64,000 bases of DNA from Ramazzottius varieornatus. Taxonomy: Eukaryota > Tardigrada > Eutardigrada > Parachela > Ramazzottiidae. Both the position numbers and the translations under genes were made by a program. Position 1 is the stretch's first letter. Every line of letters begins with the position of its first letter. Location of the stretch: the NCBI GenBank assembly GCA_001949185.1, contig BDGG01000004.1, forward strand, positions 2,288,278 through 2,352,277. The letters are read 5' to 3'. Below are positions 1 to 14,100 of this stretch, in pieces. The notes below the pieces were generated by a model that saw nothing but the letters and a program-made list of their open reading frames with translations, did not search any database and had not been told where the DNA came from.

Positions 1-416
1 GACGGTTTGGTGGCCAAGTTCGTTGACGGCGAATGGCTCACTTACGGGACGGGTGCTGGTGGTACTGCGCCTCGGCACCAGAAGGGGACTTCGAATCACG
101 ATAATGGGAGGTCCGAACAAAATGGCAGTCCCAAAGAAGAGCTGGAGGCCGTGAGGAGTGAAAACAACTTCCTGGTACGTTGAGTGTTCTTGTCGCTTTC
201 GTTATTTGTGTGGATTATTCCAGTGTAAATCATTCCTGTATTGCAGAAACTGAGGAATGAAGCTTTACTCGATATGGTGAGAGCTTTTCACTCTTGACAG
301 TGGTTTCTGGCTTTTGGAAGGTCTTCAGGAGTGTCTACTGAATCTTGTTTCAGTTGACCGAAGTCGTAGCGGAAATTCACCTGCGGGACGAAGAAAGCAA
401 ATCGAGTTCGTCGTAA
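1..416 (+). CDS. CBY1: Chibby-like protein, C-terminal part (cut by window edge)
   Basis: Three exons can be read: 1-174, 247-276 and 354-416 (TAA at 414-416), joined by GT-AG introns of 72 and 77 bp with the frame kept. The first exon is open from base 1, so the N-terminus lies outside the window. It contains VAKFVDGEWLTYG, matching the F..DG.W segment of chibby, then a low-complexity linker and a leucine-rich coiled coil (ENNFLKLRNEALLDMLTEV) like the C-terminal dimerisation helix of chibby (family pattern L..K.E.LLDML.E). Chibby proteins bind beta-catenin and antagonise Wnt output, and act at the ciliary base with FAM92/CIBAR proteins; that role is family knowledge. The protein ends in a short serine run. 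The visible part is about 88 residues. The call rests on two short motifs and the coiled coil. Confidence 0.72.
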
Positions 417-1626
417 GGCTTACGTGGCTTCCAAGATGAGTGAGGTCCTTCTCGAAGGTTAAGAACTCTGGCCGGTTTCTTCGCCTTTCTTTTGTTTTAT
501 TTGTCTTCAATAGCTCGCTAGGTATTCTAGAGTGAATTTCAATTACCCGTATAAAATGTATTGCTATGAATATTCGTTTGATGCATATGCGACTGGTTAT
601 GGTGGTTATCTCCTACCCCTGTTGTCCACGACAGATGGAGCTGGTGTGCCTGACTGGTCCTGGCCCTGAAAAATGATTAGGAGGAGCGCTTCTCTGCTCC
701 ACGAACAGATAGCTACAGTCATTGTCGCAAAGTGCAAAATGGGCTTTGAATCTTCGCTCCCGTATATGGGCTAATATGATCTGGTCAAAACTTGGAGTAC
801 GCGTTTGCGAAGATTCGGGAAACAAAATCGAGCTTGTGTCTCCCTCTATGTATCGTACAGTATTAAGTAGCCTCATTCAGAGGTCTTCGCAAATGACTCC
901 CCGTCCACACCCATCAAGGTCCGATCAACACTCTGTCTAACGCGAACACAAGTTTAAGTTGACGGTTTTACTTACCTCTATGAACCGGGGGAAATAAATG
1001 TTTGCCGGCGGATGAGGTTGTTGAAGGCGGATGGGCGGACCGATATTCAATGTACACTTTGAACCAGTTATACCGCACTGTATGTCCGTCTGCAGTATTT
1101 GCTGTAACGAGAGTAAGCCCGGTTTGTGCCGGCGGCAATCATTCGGAAATATTACTTCTCCTCCCAAGGCAGAACTGCACCGAGCGCGTGTCGCGTAGTA
1201 CTTGCCGCACTTTTCCGGTTGTTTGTACCTCATCTCTCCTATGTAGCCACTGGACTAGCTGACTATAGCTGACTGTCCATTCACCATCAGGAAAGGAAGT
1301 GTCCTTCATTGCGTGTAGCTCACATAATACCGGTAGACGATCGAGTCTCTAGCTGCTCTTTCGCTCAGTATATGCCGGTCTCTCTTGCAGTACATCCCAT
1401 CCGACTTCCGCTTGACACACTCTCTGCCGATACGGGCTGGATTGTGATTTGTGATTTGCGATTTGAGCTAGATCTAAAGATCTGACGCATCGATCTCGTG
1501 CTTCCCTTCGGTCAGAACCAAGTGCCGCGGATTTTGACCAGGAAGCTGCATCCGCTGACGGTCATTTGCCGTTATTGTGTTTTCTTTTTCAAGTGATATG
1601 CCAGAGGACTGAAAGATTGACAAAGA
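417..1626. other. Intergenic stretch between chibby 3' end and the ETS gene
   Basis: No exon with a recognisable protein was found. The short open frames here overlap each other on both strands and match nothing I know. The right part should hold the promoter and 5' UTR of the ETS gene. No TATA box or other core element stood out. Confidence 0.4.
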
Positions 1627-4600
1627 ATGCCGGTGTGTGTACGAGAGCGACTGGAAAGTACCGAGGACCCGGAAGACCCACCCCTGGATCTAACATGGGA
1701 GAATGGCGGAGCCGGCGATGTCGACGGGAAAAATTCCTGCTCTTACAAGAAGAGTCTTCTCAAACGCTACAGTAAGTCGTGAAATAAGGTTCCAATGAAG
1801 ATATTTTCGAAAGTACACTTTATAGAGAAGGCTGGAATTCTTTCGAAGATTGTAAGTTTCGTGGGATGTGTCCTTGATGCTATTTTAATCTGGGCCGATA
1901 TTTCTGTCGGACCTTCAGTTCCGAGAAGGACCGCGGAAGTGAAATCTGCTGATTGAATGCTTGTCAGGTGAATTTGTGAAAAGTAAGGTGATGATGTGTC
2001 TGTAATTTTTGCTGGTTTGCGACCTTGAAAGGAGTGCAGTCAGTGAAGGTAGTCGAGGCATTGAGAGGGAAATTTCGAGTTGTCGACATCATCGGTATAA
2101 ACTGTCGGTCTGAGCATCTTTTGTTGTTACCTGCTGAATGGTCGTGAGCTATAAGACGCTGTAAGCTTGACGAATTTCCCTCTGTTTACCTGCAAGGCTC
2201 ACTTTGTTGTGGCACTTCAGCTGCTGCACGCAGACAAAAGCCTTACAACAATATTCTAATAGTTTCGTCATCTCCGTGTATGAATGAGGGACGATGACGT
2301 TATCAAGACCGAGGGCGGAATACGAGTATGAAGTTGAATAATATCTTTGCTTGTGAGAAAGTGGCCATACGCTTCCGTTCTGACCATTCCCATAAGGCTC
2401 GCCCAGTCTAATGTTCCCTAGCTAAACATGTGTGTCGCGCCTTTGAAATTATGTCGGTTATAACTTTGTCAGACAGGAAATGGAGTAACATTTACGCGAT
2501 CGAAGTGTGACGGAGAGATTGAGGGATGGAAGAGAAGTATAGGCGAAACTGGCTACAAGTCTTGAATGATATCGGAGAGAGACAGAACAGGAAAGCGGTG
2601 GGAGATAGCATCTGCATTCGCCACTGGGCGATGACGGAAAGAGAAATGTGTTTTGGTGAAGAAAAGAAAGATTTTATACTCTAACTGCCGCCATCAGTAT
2701 GCTCTTTGGAACAGTTGGCAGTCGGCGTACAAATAGTAGTGGAGTAGTTGGTGAGTGTTTATAATGCGAAGGCTGAATATGACCAGACGGTAGGAACATG
2801 CCAAAGACATAATCAACCCACTGACCCACTGAGGAACCCTGCCTATCCACGCGAAATATCATATTTGATATGGCGCACCCTGTACCCACACATGTAGCGT
2901 AGTCTCCAGATGCTCTCAGAAAACCTAAAGAAATACCCGAAAAATAAGAGGATGGTTTCGCGTATTATGCTTACGCTGCAAATTAAACTTATTTCAGGTT
3001 CGATGATGAATCGAAGATCAGTTTGCTGGGTCACGGCATTAGTAAGGGGAAGAGCCTCCAGAGAACCCTTGAAGGACCCGGAAAGCCGTGAACCTAAGCG
3101 TGTAGGGCATTTCGTTATGTGGGCATTTCCAAAAAGCTGTCAGGAATACCTGTTAATCTGAAGCGTATCGCGCTTATATACAGTACAGAAAAAATATCGA
3201 TTTACATAACAATGGAGATGAATGGAAATCTGGGTTACTTTTATAAAAGACTCCTCTCTTGTGGCATTTTTACTTCCGTCCGCCAGCTGAAAGCTTCTTT
3301 AGGCGCTTCTCGATCTCTTCCGCTCTCATTAGATATCGATTGGAGGCTCTGGTTTTGAACGTGCAGTGTACATGGTGTTGCCGAGTGGGTGTGTCGCTAA
3401 TCCATGACGAACTTGAGCGCTCTTTGGATTATTTACATATAATTTGCCTCTAAATATGTCGGTGCGTCGTTCCATTATGAAGCTCGCCACGATCGAATGG
3501 GTGACTTCTTCGCCGTTTTACCTACGTTCATAGGAAAACCAATTCAGTAAAAGAATTTTTTTTAAAGTTTAGTTGGTCAACTTTAGCTCTTTTTGTTTTC
3601 TTCTTACGATAGACCCGTTTTTATCAGACTTTGAGGTATTTTGGTCAACGTGGAAGTAGGAAAATAAACGGCGCAGAAGGTGTTTCGATTCGATGTGCAA
3701 ATCGATGCGATGTGTCCTTACGTTTGCTGACCCACTTTTAAAAAGCGGTGTATATGCGCTGTGAAAGTAAAGACTGGTCGAAAGTGTTTCACAGGCGGTA
3801 GTATACTATGCTCTGTTGGCTTTGGTACTTTCAAAAGCGAAAGCAGCATGGCTTCCTCTAACTGCAAGGCATTCTCTTGCATGCTAAAGGTAACTGTGGC
3901 TTCAAAAACGGTGCTAGCGATGTAAAGTTAGTTATAAATATTTTCCTTAAGATATCATGAAAGGAATTGCAGAATTGTCTTGGGATAATTCGGTGGTTTG
4001 CTGTCCTGTCCTGGTACGTTTGGTACTGTACCACGCACAAAGAAGTAAAGCGAACCGCAGCCCGAAGTGTCAATTTATTCAAGCACAATATACGCAACGT
4101 GTTTCTTACAGCTAGAGCGGAACTTCGGGCTGGGGATTTTGTGTGTTGTCGTCTCATTTCCTGTTCTTCCACTTTCTTTGCACGTTAGCCGGCTCGCAAA
4201 TGATGACGCTGTTCTGCGCGTTTCGCTAACAGTGAAAAACAGGAAGCTTTCACTTGCCTACAGACAAAAACTTGCGAGGACTTCGTACCGATAACACTGG
4301 TTCTCATAAGACAACGCCCAAAAAGTATTAATTATCCATGAAAATGGTTTGACTGAGTGTTCCGTGTGATAAATTAATATCGTTACAGTTACCAGAGTAT
4401 TTATTAGGTTAGCTTGTGCGTAATATCTCGTCAGTATGGAATGCCGAATGTCGACCAAACCGGTCTTTTTGCTGTGGCCTTGACTTGGTGGATATGCGGA
4501 ATTGCGGATGTGGTCTTGCCGGTGTGTAACCATGCAGCTGTAACATGGAGCCGTCAGCTGGATTGTCGATGGCGTCACGGCATGGAAAAGATGATGGCTG

Positions 4601-7600
4601 CCTGAGGTCGGAAACGTGTTTGACTGACCAAGTTAAGTGGCTGTGCCACTCGTGAGCCGTACCGCGAATAAACGTGCGTGTGTAAATGTGGGGCTATGAC
4701 TAGGTATGAGGCGTTACGTTCTTGTGATGGCCTTGACAGACGGGGTCCGCCACATATTGATCTTTGGTGGTCACTTTTACTCACGGTCGTCACTCAAGTA
4801 CCCATCCGCCGCGACCGCGTGGTTCAAACCATAAGCGGCAAGACCCGCCTAGCTCGACAACGAACCAACTGGCTGGACAACCGGCACTAATCCGTGAACG
4901 AGGAACCGGATACTGGTCCAGTCTAACGAAGAACCCGTTGCCATGCCTCGTTATGTTCGCGCAGAACCGCGGGAGTTGTCGCGATCGGACTTGAACGGTG
5001 CCTGGTGGTGTAGAAAAAAACATCAAAACCTCTTAAGGAATTCTTGGACCTTCTGAACGTGTTTCGTAACTTTCGTGGAGGGAAGTGTGTTCTCCGGTAG
5101 ACTGTTGTCAAGTATGACCATCTGAGTGCAGGGGTGAAGAGTGAAAGTTGCTTGCTGTATATAGTGACAGGTGTACGGTGCAGTGGGAAGGAAGCCATTA
5201 GACAGGTAACCGGATGTTGAAGAGATCACTTGCCGTGATTGATGAGGCAAAGTCAAGGTTGAGCTACGTGTACTACGGAAAAGGCTTGCTTCGGCACTAC
5301 TGACCGCTATATCTGTTTGTGAGGGTTAGTAAGGCGGTTGGGGCTGTTACGAAACTGGTCTCATGCCGCCATGTCCATTGCGTCGACGTCGGAGTGGCCG
5401 CTAGCTATAGGCCGGTTGTTCGAATTCCATTGCGGTATGTTCAGATTTGTATCTGCCGATCACTGTTGCATAAACCGGTAGAAGTTGGAGATCAACTCGT
5501 TTTCCCATTGTCACTTGTTCTCGCGTGCTATAATGTGGCACGAGGACAACAAGAGCATAAATCGTCGCAAGAGCGAATCCGATACAATGAACACTCAATG
5601 CCGTTGTGCTCGTTCTTCCATTTCATTTCACAAATCTCGTATTTCTGAAGTCGTCTTTGATCTTGTCACATATTCAAAACTGTACGTTAATCAGCGCATT
5701 TGAAATATTCAGTTGACATGTCAGGTTGGGCAGTAACTAAGCTTCCTGGATGGGTGTATCAGGTCCCTTCCAGAAACCTCGAATTGTCGGTTGAGGGTTC
5801 TTCAAGCGATTATACCGGTTTACGGATGTTTGTCGAGGGGCTTTCTGTTGTGCAGACGTCAAGCATGTATAGGAAGCAGGTGAATATTCGTTGTGGCTGA
5901 CTAGGTCCAGTTGAACTGATGAGCCTGTTTTTTCACTTGATCATGAACCTGTGGCACCCGTTTAGGTTCATATCATGCACTGTGTTCAACTTACACGTCG
6001 TCAAACACGTTTCCTTGAAGGACGGCAAAACAGGAAAAGCCTTATCAGCAGGCTTTAAAGTGCAGAGGATAACATTCAACTCTCAAAGCTCTAAAACATG
6101 CCGGGTATGCGGCAGTTTAGGCTTATCAGGTTTGGGTGAAATGTGGGTCAAATTGGTACGGAAATAGATACCGAAGGGATATAGGAACATATAGGGCGGA
6201 GACCATGTATTTGTGATATAGACCGAGGACTTTTAAAGCGTATATTTGTATATAGCCAGAATACTGGCCTGTTTGTACTTTTGGCGCAGGCAAACTATAG
6301 CGTCCAGTGTTTACCCAGCGATACTTGGCGACGTGGTTATCCTTTGATCTTCCATCATTAACACCAGCCATTTGACACACTTTCTTCTGGCTGTTGGCTC
6401 GGTTCTAGTTCCTGTTGGAGAGCAGCGAAGAAAGCCGGAAAGAAATTCGAAAGCATCCGACCAATATGCTAACATTGGCTTTGTGAGCAAAAAAATGGGT
6501 TGACGGATTTCCGCGCTACTGATGTTTGGCTGGAAAAGTAGATAGTTCGGGTTTTACGATTCGAAGTTTTCTCCTTTCGGGGAGTGCGCTTAATCAGGAA
6601 CGAACCGGAAAAGAGGAAACAGGGAATAAGTTTTCAGGGCAAGTTTGTGGGCGAAAGGAAGCCCCAATAATCGATTGCTCTAAATAGGAGTAGAATGGCT
6701 TCCGGTTTTGGGGTCGTTTCCGTGTGGCAGGGAAAGGAAAAGGGAGAGAAAGGGGCGGAATAGGATGTGACATGCTGGATAACTAGACATGCAATCAGGT
6801 CGTCACTGCCGGTTGTAAGCAGAACTTGAATGTGGGCCACTTTGGCGTAATTACGCAAATAACCCTGTCATTCTGGGCAATTCCGCAATGTGGCACTACC
6901 AAGTTTGGCTGTAAAGGCATCCCGTGTAGGCTATATTTACGCTTTTCCCAATCGCGCCCGGCCTGGCCTTTTTCCAGCTCTTGCCTGATCCAGGAAGTCA
7001 TTATAACCGGAAGTACTCTACTTCCCGCTGTTTCGGAAGGTCTTCCGCGAAACTTTCCGTCTGTTTCATCACGCGAACTTTCTTGTTCCTGCTCTTTGCC
7101 CTTCTCTCTGATTTCACATGAACTAAAGCAAAAGCTGAGATAAAACATTCATGTACGTACTGTTCATAATTCTGTAGTAGTTTTTGGTGGACTCTGCTTC
7201 GATCAAAGTACAGTGGATCTTTCAGTCTGCTGACTATGCATGCGAAGCGTGAACGGAAGTCGTCGGCTTGGTATTGACGCTTTGGAAGACCGGCTTTACT
7301 ACCGTTTTTGAAAGGGAAAATAGGTCAACAGGAAATGATCAATGGCGTTAACTGTTCAAAATTCCGACTGAATGTCGCGCTTATGAACGTTGGCCTTCTT
7401 TCGCGTAGTGTGTATGATCCAAATGAGCGCATATTGTAAATTTCAGCTGGACAAGAGTCGCCGCCGTATGTCCATGCAGTTCTCCGTCGATCACGACACC
7501 TAGCGGTATAATTTGTGACTTCCCGAAATTTTACCGACACGGCCCGATCCTTTGAGGTTCTCTCTTCACGCCAATGGGAACTTCAGCTTGGTTACCCGTG

Positions 7601-10559
7601 CGATGTCGCGCATGTGGGTCCTCGTGAGAATGATGTAAGAGACTGCGAGAGCAAGGTTCCCCTAGACTAGGTCAGTCCGCTGTTAGCGATCGTTAGAAGA
7701 CATTAGACCTTGGCGTCTCACCATGATTGCTCGTGGAGGTTGTGCTGACATACCAACACTCTTGGCTCTCCGTCAGCCAAGCTACAGAGCTTCAAGGAGT
7801 TATCCTGATAGTGATTGAACATGACCTTATGGAAAGTGCGTCCGTCGGCCCGATTACTTAACCTATTCTTCCGGCCTGGAATGCATATTTCCGTTAAAAT
7901 AGCTCCCCTTTCAAGTGCGACCCATCGGTTCCATAATTACGTTGGATATTATCCATAAAACCCTAATTATGCTCACAGCATTGGGATCTCAAAGAAAGGC
8001 TTGGTTACGAGCGAAAATTTTGAGGGCGGCAAGAATCGTGTCAAAGATGGCTTCCTGTTTTTCCCTTTCGGTAGAATTATACCAAGATGAGCTGGAGGTT
8101 TTCCGAAATGACGTGTAGGGTACGGTTAGGCAACTTGTTGTTGCGGAAGTGACATGTGCGATGAGAATCACGTCGGATATGCGCACGAGCTAAGCAAGAA
8201 CCTTTCTCGATACGACAACATTGTCTAATCGCGATAATTGACTCACCCAGAGATATCGGCCTTCCGGCTGAAGTTCGCAAAAAGAATTCAGGCCATCGAT
8301 CAGAAGTAGACATTTGACTAGCTATTACGAGTACGAGGGAAAGGTTGTAAAGTTAGCCGCTCCATACCGGGTTTGTAAAGTTAGCCGTCTAAGTTCGCCT
8401 GTTCTCTACTACTCAATCCCAAACTTTTAAGGATAGATCGAAAGATAAAATAATGAGCTGTTGAATGGTAATAGGCACGGTCAACATGAGAAGTCAGAGA
8501 ATCCAAGAGATCCGCAATTAAAAGAACGTTGAAATCTCATGTTAAACAGCCAAGACTGACAATCAAATAGTCAATCAAGCAATAGGCGCCACAGCCGTGG
8601 CTAACTTTACAAACCCAGTATGGGGTGGCTATGTTTACAACCTTTACCTCGTAATGAAAGTTCAGTGCGTGTGGTGCCTGAAACCCTTGTTCCGTCCTAT
8701 TACGGCTCTTCATAGAGGTAAATTAAATTGAGGGACGAAGCGGAATACCTTCCAGCTCATATCGAAGGTAGTTGTAGATGGTTCAACAGTGATGGAAACA
8801 AATTTACAGATAATAATGCTTGAGTGGCGCCTTTGTACTTTCTTCATCAGGCTCGTTCGTTACGCAAGATCGATGTGCCCAATTCTTAGTGTACAACAAA
8901 CCACAGGATTGACAGGGTCTGATCGAAAAATGATTAATCATCATTGATTGATTATTGACTCTTGCTTTCTGCGGAAAATATCTTCTGAGTGAAATACCAA
9001 ACTTCAAAAGCTCACAATGGCCAATTCAAGCCACAACACGAACAAAACGGATTCCATTAAACAGGCGAATGAACCTTGAAATATTTCTAAACAAACATAC
9101 TTTTTGTTTTTCAGTGGTTACAAGCACTTCGGACGAAGACGAACGCGAAGATGATGGGCGATGCGATAGTCGAGGAAGTCGAGTGGACTATAGTGAAGCG
9201 GACAGTGCCCAATCTCACCTGGGTTCCGGTGGACAAAAGTCCGCAACTTCCCGGTCCCCGTGCTCATCTCGCAGTCCCGTTTCCGGTACACTAATGAGAT
9301 ACTTTATGGCGTTCGCTGCCTTATCCTCCATCATAATTATGATTGTGATACAGGTTCACCACCAAGCCCTTCGGACAGTGGAGTGTCGGACATTGACAGC
9401 AGCATCAGCGATGAGAGGCGTTTCAGTCTGCCCAACATGGCTAATGTGGCGTCATCTGCCCATCATCGAGTCCCTTTCCTCAGTTCAGCCTACCTGCAAG
9501 CACATTTAGTATCTCAGTTGCATCCAGGTGAGGTCCTTCGAAGTCCACCGAATGGGACCTTGTCAGCAACTGAGTTTTCTTCTTGCAGAATATTACGCAA
9601 GCCAAATGGCCCAGTACGCAGCGGCGATGCATCATTCCATCATGTCTTCTCATCAGCCTCACACAGCCCACCCTGCCATGTTGGCGCACCTGGCTTCCAC
9701 GGGGGCCTTCATGAACAGAGGACCACTCCTTCATCATCCATCCATTCCTCTGTCCGCCGCCCACAACGCAGCTTTCCTGACTCCTTCGACGTGCCATCTT
9801 CCTCCAATATCCCACGTAACCCGCAGGCCGTCGTTACCCGCCAGTCTGTCCAGAGGCAAGGCCTCGCCCGAGTCAGAAGGTGACGGAAGGGAAGCGACTA
9901 GTTCTACTGACCTCTCCGACCCTAGGCGAAAACGTAAGCAATATCTCGTGCTGGCTGGGTACACACCACGTTAATCAAACATCCTACTTGCAGACCGAAA
10001 GATACGCACACCGTTCGACGAAGACGATCCTGACGGCGGCGGTGGGAAGAAGAAAAGAGAGGGCACAACTTACCTGTGGGAGTTCTTGCTGAAGCTCTTA
10101 CAAGATAAAGAATACTGCCCACGCTACATACGCTGGACCAATCGGTAAGATACCATCGGGCTCTTGCCCAGACCCGCGGTCCCCTATAATTATTTGCTTG
10201 CAGCGAAAAGGGAGTCTTCAAGCTGGTGGACAGCAAGGCAGTATCGAGACTGTGGGGTCTCCACAAGGTAGGTGAAAGTATTCGTACGTCACGGCTTTTT
10301 GCCTTCTTGATGCTCAGCTTTTTATTTCCACCGCAGAACAAACCGGACATGAACTACGAGACTATGGGACGAGCGCTAAGATATTACTACCAGAGGGGCA
10401 TTTTGTCGAAAGTCGACGGCCAACGACTTGGTAAACTCCCAGACAAAATTGGTGGTCCATTTTATCCACAGAGTTCTAACAGCTAGCTTTGTTCTTGCAG
10501 TGTACCAGTTTCGAGACGTGCCAAAGGAAGTCCTAGCCGAGATTCGCGGAACTTTGTAA
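1627..10559 (+). CDS. ETS-domain transcription factor, ELF/E74 subfamily
   Basis: Eight exons keep one frame and give about 400 residues: 1627-1771, 9115-9285, 9354-9527, 9589-9933, 9994-10144, 10204-10267, 10337-10430 and 10501-10559 (TAA). The start is the ATG opening [10 protein letters not shown]; exon 1 ends KSLLKRY. The middle is rich in Ser, His and Ala (transactivation-like, probably disordered). The ETS domain is spread over the last four exons. It starts [20 protein letters not shown], then has the [20 protein letters not shown] recognition-helix block with both DNA-contacting arginines of the RALRYYY motif, and ends VYQF. The mix of [26 protein letters not shown] and GQRLVYQF places it with E74/ELF1-2-4 rather than ETS1/2 or ERG. 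Family members bind GGAA sites as nuclear activators or repressors; Drosophila E74 is ecdysone-induced. Almost nothing follows the ETS domain (about 15 residues). The first intron is 7.3 kb, far above the local norm, and holds a MITE. Confidence 0.93.
1772..9114 (+). other. Long first intron of the ETS gene
   Basis: The donor GTAAGT follows base 1771 and the acceptor TTTTTCAG precedes 9115. No reading frame inside looks like a conserved protein: the largest antisense pair, near 6795-7148, is open on both strands and matches nothing. It contains one clear mobile element at 8334-8651. Long first introns often hold enhancers or alternative promoters; none can be shown here from sequence alone. 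Confidence 0.6.
8334..8651. mobile_element. MITE with about 53-bp imperfect terminal inverted repeats, TA-flanked
   Basis: The left end CGAGGGAAAGGTTGTAAA and the reverse complement of the right end, CGAGGTAAAGGTTGTAAA, begin inverted arms of roughly 53 bp with about 8 mismatches. TA lies directly outside both ends, as expected for a TA target-site duplication. Each arm carries an internal subrepeat ending TTGTAAAGTTAGCC. The 318-bp element has no coding capacity. The CGAGG terminus is shared with the transposons at 30063 and 55547, so the same transposase group may have moved it. Confidence 0.8.
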
Positions 10560-11182
10560 CTGTGAGACTAAGGGTGCCACCGAGCCTAATGCGGCTCAGA
10601 AGACCCACGGATGAACCTCGGCGGAAAAAGTACGCAATTCCCGGGAACTACCCTTTATGGGGCGTTTGACTCGTTCGGGATGTGCTGCTCCGAGTGAATG
10701 TGCTTTGCCTTGAATAAGCTAGAAGGGAAAGTTTAACCGAAAACTTGATTCGTATTGTTCGTTTTAGCCTTCCTTTCTCTTTTTTTCTACCAATAACTTT
10801 GAGCGCCCAAAGTCCGGTTACTCATGCACTTCTGATTGACTGGTTGTTTTCCTCTTCGCGAATGTACAAAGTTTGGCTTGCTTGTAAGTATTGTTGACTG
10901 ACTTTTCTGATCTTTTTTTCGCTGGAAACATGCACAAAATATGAATACAAAACCATCAAGTCTGATGCACAAGCTCGGATAAATGAGGCCTAGTTCGTAT
11001 CATCAGGTCTTGCACGCTCATTGCGGAATGGATACCTCTCACGTTTTATCTGGTGCGTTAACGAAAGCGGGGAAAAGTCAGCAAAGTTCGGCGTGTATTT
11101 TGTTCGGGTAAGTACAGCAGAAAAAAACATTCCTTCGCAGCTTGTACTAAGATTGCTCAAGAATATCAAGACGTGCAGCTCC
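10560..11182. other. Intergenic: ETS 3' UTR facing the 3' end of the next gene
   Basis: Convergent arrangement: the ETS gene ends at 10559 and the minus-strand serine-rich gene ends at 11183. No conserved reading frame or mobile element was seen. Confidence 0.5.
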
Positions 11183-14100
11183 TCAGAACGATACCGCAGT
11201 TTTGGCGCCGGTTTGAAGGCCCATTCGTTTCGTTAGAGAGGACAAATTTGAAAAGTTATGCACAACGGCTGAGCGTTGAAGCTTCCCTGAAAGAACATCG
11301 TGCGATGACGACACGGAAGTAAGACCCCGCAAAAGGTCGTCCAGCTGCTTGTCGTCCAGGGGAGAAATCTTTGGCGACTCTTGACTTCCTTGTCGGGTTT
11401 GCGCTTTATACGGCGCTATGTACGGAGGCCTCGTCGCAATTTTCTGACCATTGATCTGTACAACTGCATGCGTCAGCTTCGGATCCGTCTTCGGAACATC
11501 ACTCTTTGATTCAAAGTGTCTTGCCAAGTTACGAATAGAATTTGAAATCACCCTGGACTTTGACAGAGGCTTCTCAGCGACGTCCAGTGTCTGTGGTCGT
11601 GATCTGGAATCTTTCTGATCGTTTCTCAGCAGCCGGAAGGCAGCGTCATCTTTCACCACATCAGGTTTCTTCGACGGTTTACCATTTGACGGTTGCTTTC
11701 GTTCTACGCTGTCGATCTTGGCGTAGTCATTCCGAAAGCTGGGAAACTGCTTCGACACGTCGACGTTCACACGGTACTGAGGGGTATTCTGCGCCTGTAT
11801 CATCTTTCGTACGTTGGCGTCGTCCATTTCAACGTGAGGCTGTGCTTTCTTCGTGTCAGGATAGTTGAGGAACTCCAGATCGGCTCCTGTAAAAATGGTC
11901 GGAGTGTGAAGGAATGACATGAGGAGATAACTGGTGTTAGGCAGGTTAGTCACAGTTGAAGAATCCCGTTTGGCAGCCTTACGGTAAGCTGTGTAGTCAT
12001 CTTTCTGTCCACCTCGCCCGACGTCACCATTCTCTCTGCCGGGCTGTTTTACGTTCTTTAGATTGTCCATTGTTGTGGATTTTGGTATTGGTTTTTCTGT
12101 AAGCTTCGATGTCAGGTCAGCACTGGTCCTTCGCGGTAACCTGGCCCATGGTGAACCCGAATTTTCAGCAGGCAGTATGGATGCTGTTTGTCCCTGACTG
12201 GTTGGTTCATTTAGCGGAATACAAGATTGACTAAGTAACTGAGTGGACGTTGTCAGGTCTCGAACAGGGTTGGGCTGATTGGAGGTACTCGACTGATCGT
12301 GGATCCATTGCTTTGTGTATTCTTCCCGGTCTTTGGCTGGAAGCAAGCTGTTATTGGCATTTTCCGGCTTTCGGTTTTGAGGCTCCTCGGGGACATGGCG
12401 GGGTGAGGACACTCCAGAATCGCTCCGTACATTTGATGAAGATTTTAGCGTGACGTCTTCCGACTTTGTGCTGAGGCTTTCGTAGAACTCGTCCAGTTCT
12501 TCCAATGCTCGTTCCAGCTGCCTACTGTCTGCTCCGCTGAGCGGTACCCTCCGAGATGGAATATCCAGTCGGTTACGGTCACGGGACGACATGGATTCCG
12601 AGCGTATGGGTCGGTATATTCCTGGCCGTGAAGAGGACTGGTGGAGATGCCAGTCACTTGACCAACGTGGAACTGCCGACGAGCTCGACGCTTCTGTTGG
12701 ACTGTCAAGCGCCTTTCCTGATTGACTGGGCAAGAACGTCCTGTTCCCTGTCTCGCCTAACAAGTTTGAAGCGGCGTTTGAAATCTTGAGGGCGTTGTGG
12801 AGGATCTTGCTGTCGGCTAATACGTGGCCGCCGATGGGAAGAAATTCGGTGGACCTTGCTGAGCTTAGTAACAGTCCGTGGCGAGACGTTTGGCTGGGAA
12901 CCACCGCACTGCGAAGGGGAGAATGCGGTGAACTTGGCGAAACTGGATATCGATGGCTTTCGGGCTGTCGATTGTCGTAAGTCGAGGCCCCGGAAGCCAC
13001 ACTAGATTCCAGGCGAGGCATCTCAGTTCGCGCAAAGAAATTCAAGGCGTTAGAGTTCATGCCGGCTGGCAGGGAAAGCCGGCTCTTGGGCTGGCTCCAC
13101 GTCGAGGACGATGATCTGGACATTCCATTCACCTGAGTAGAACCGAATATTGTATGGCGGAATCCTGACTGCAAAATGTTCCTGTTGGTTTACCTGAATA
13201 TGGCCTTCGATAGGTTGGATGATGCCCTGTGGTTCCGAGTACTGAGGAAGGCTAATTGGGTTCTTCACAGGCAGGTGTGACGGGCGCAGCGCGACAGGTC
13301 TTGGCAAGCTGGGCACATCAGAAGGTGCGCTGGACATTGGTCGGACCTGACTAATGGAACTGATTTCCATGTGTGATTGAGCATGTCGCAGACGTCGCCC
13401 GGATCCCGGTGATGGACGCTGTGACGAGGACGATAAGTTGTGGAAAGACGAGGAACCGGTGAGAAGGCTTTGGGTAGACGCCGTTTCGGAGGATTTCGAC
13501 AGCGGGCGGGAATTCAGCCATTCTTCTAGCGACGAAATGTCCGGTGAGACGTTTGAGGAAGGCTTTACATTTGGCACAGCATAGCCGCCATTTTCGCTAG
13601 TGATACGAATGCTCGGCATAGCAGCAAACTCTTCTGTGTTGAGAGGACGGGAGGAGGCACTAGCTTGAGACTCTCGTCTTCTTGTCTAAAAAAAGAACCG
13701 ACAATTAAAAATGAAAATCAAGAAAATAATGAAGTATTACACGAAGGACAGAATGTTGCTGAAGAGGTAGAAGACAAAATTGGTGCACCGGTAACAATCT
13801 CGGGACGATTTGGATCGCGAGTGACGCAGTTTTCTATGGTATTGGCTGGGATCGTGCGCCACTTGATTTATAACGATCATCCCGAAATTGTTTGCCGGCC
13901 TCCAATTATCAGCAAACTCGAAAAGTGCCGATCAGTATATTCACCTGGAGCAACTGAAAAGCTCTGGACTGCCCAGTCGTAGGTTTCTCAGGATTGACTT
14001 TGGCAATATTGGTAACAGCGTAGGGCCGGACGACACCCGTTGACGAGGGAGGAAATTCCGTTCGGGACAGTGATGACGTACGAGTACTGTGGGGTACCAC

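Noticed and set aside
6795-7148. Paired open frames on both strands in the ETS intron
   Set aside because: Both strands are open over the same bases with no known motif, splice sites or compositional support; chance is the simplest explanation.
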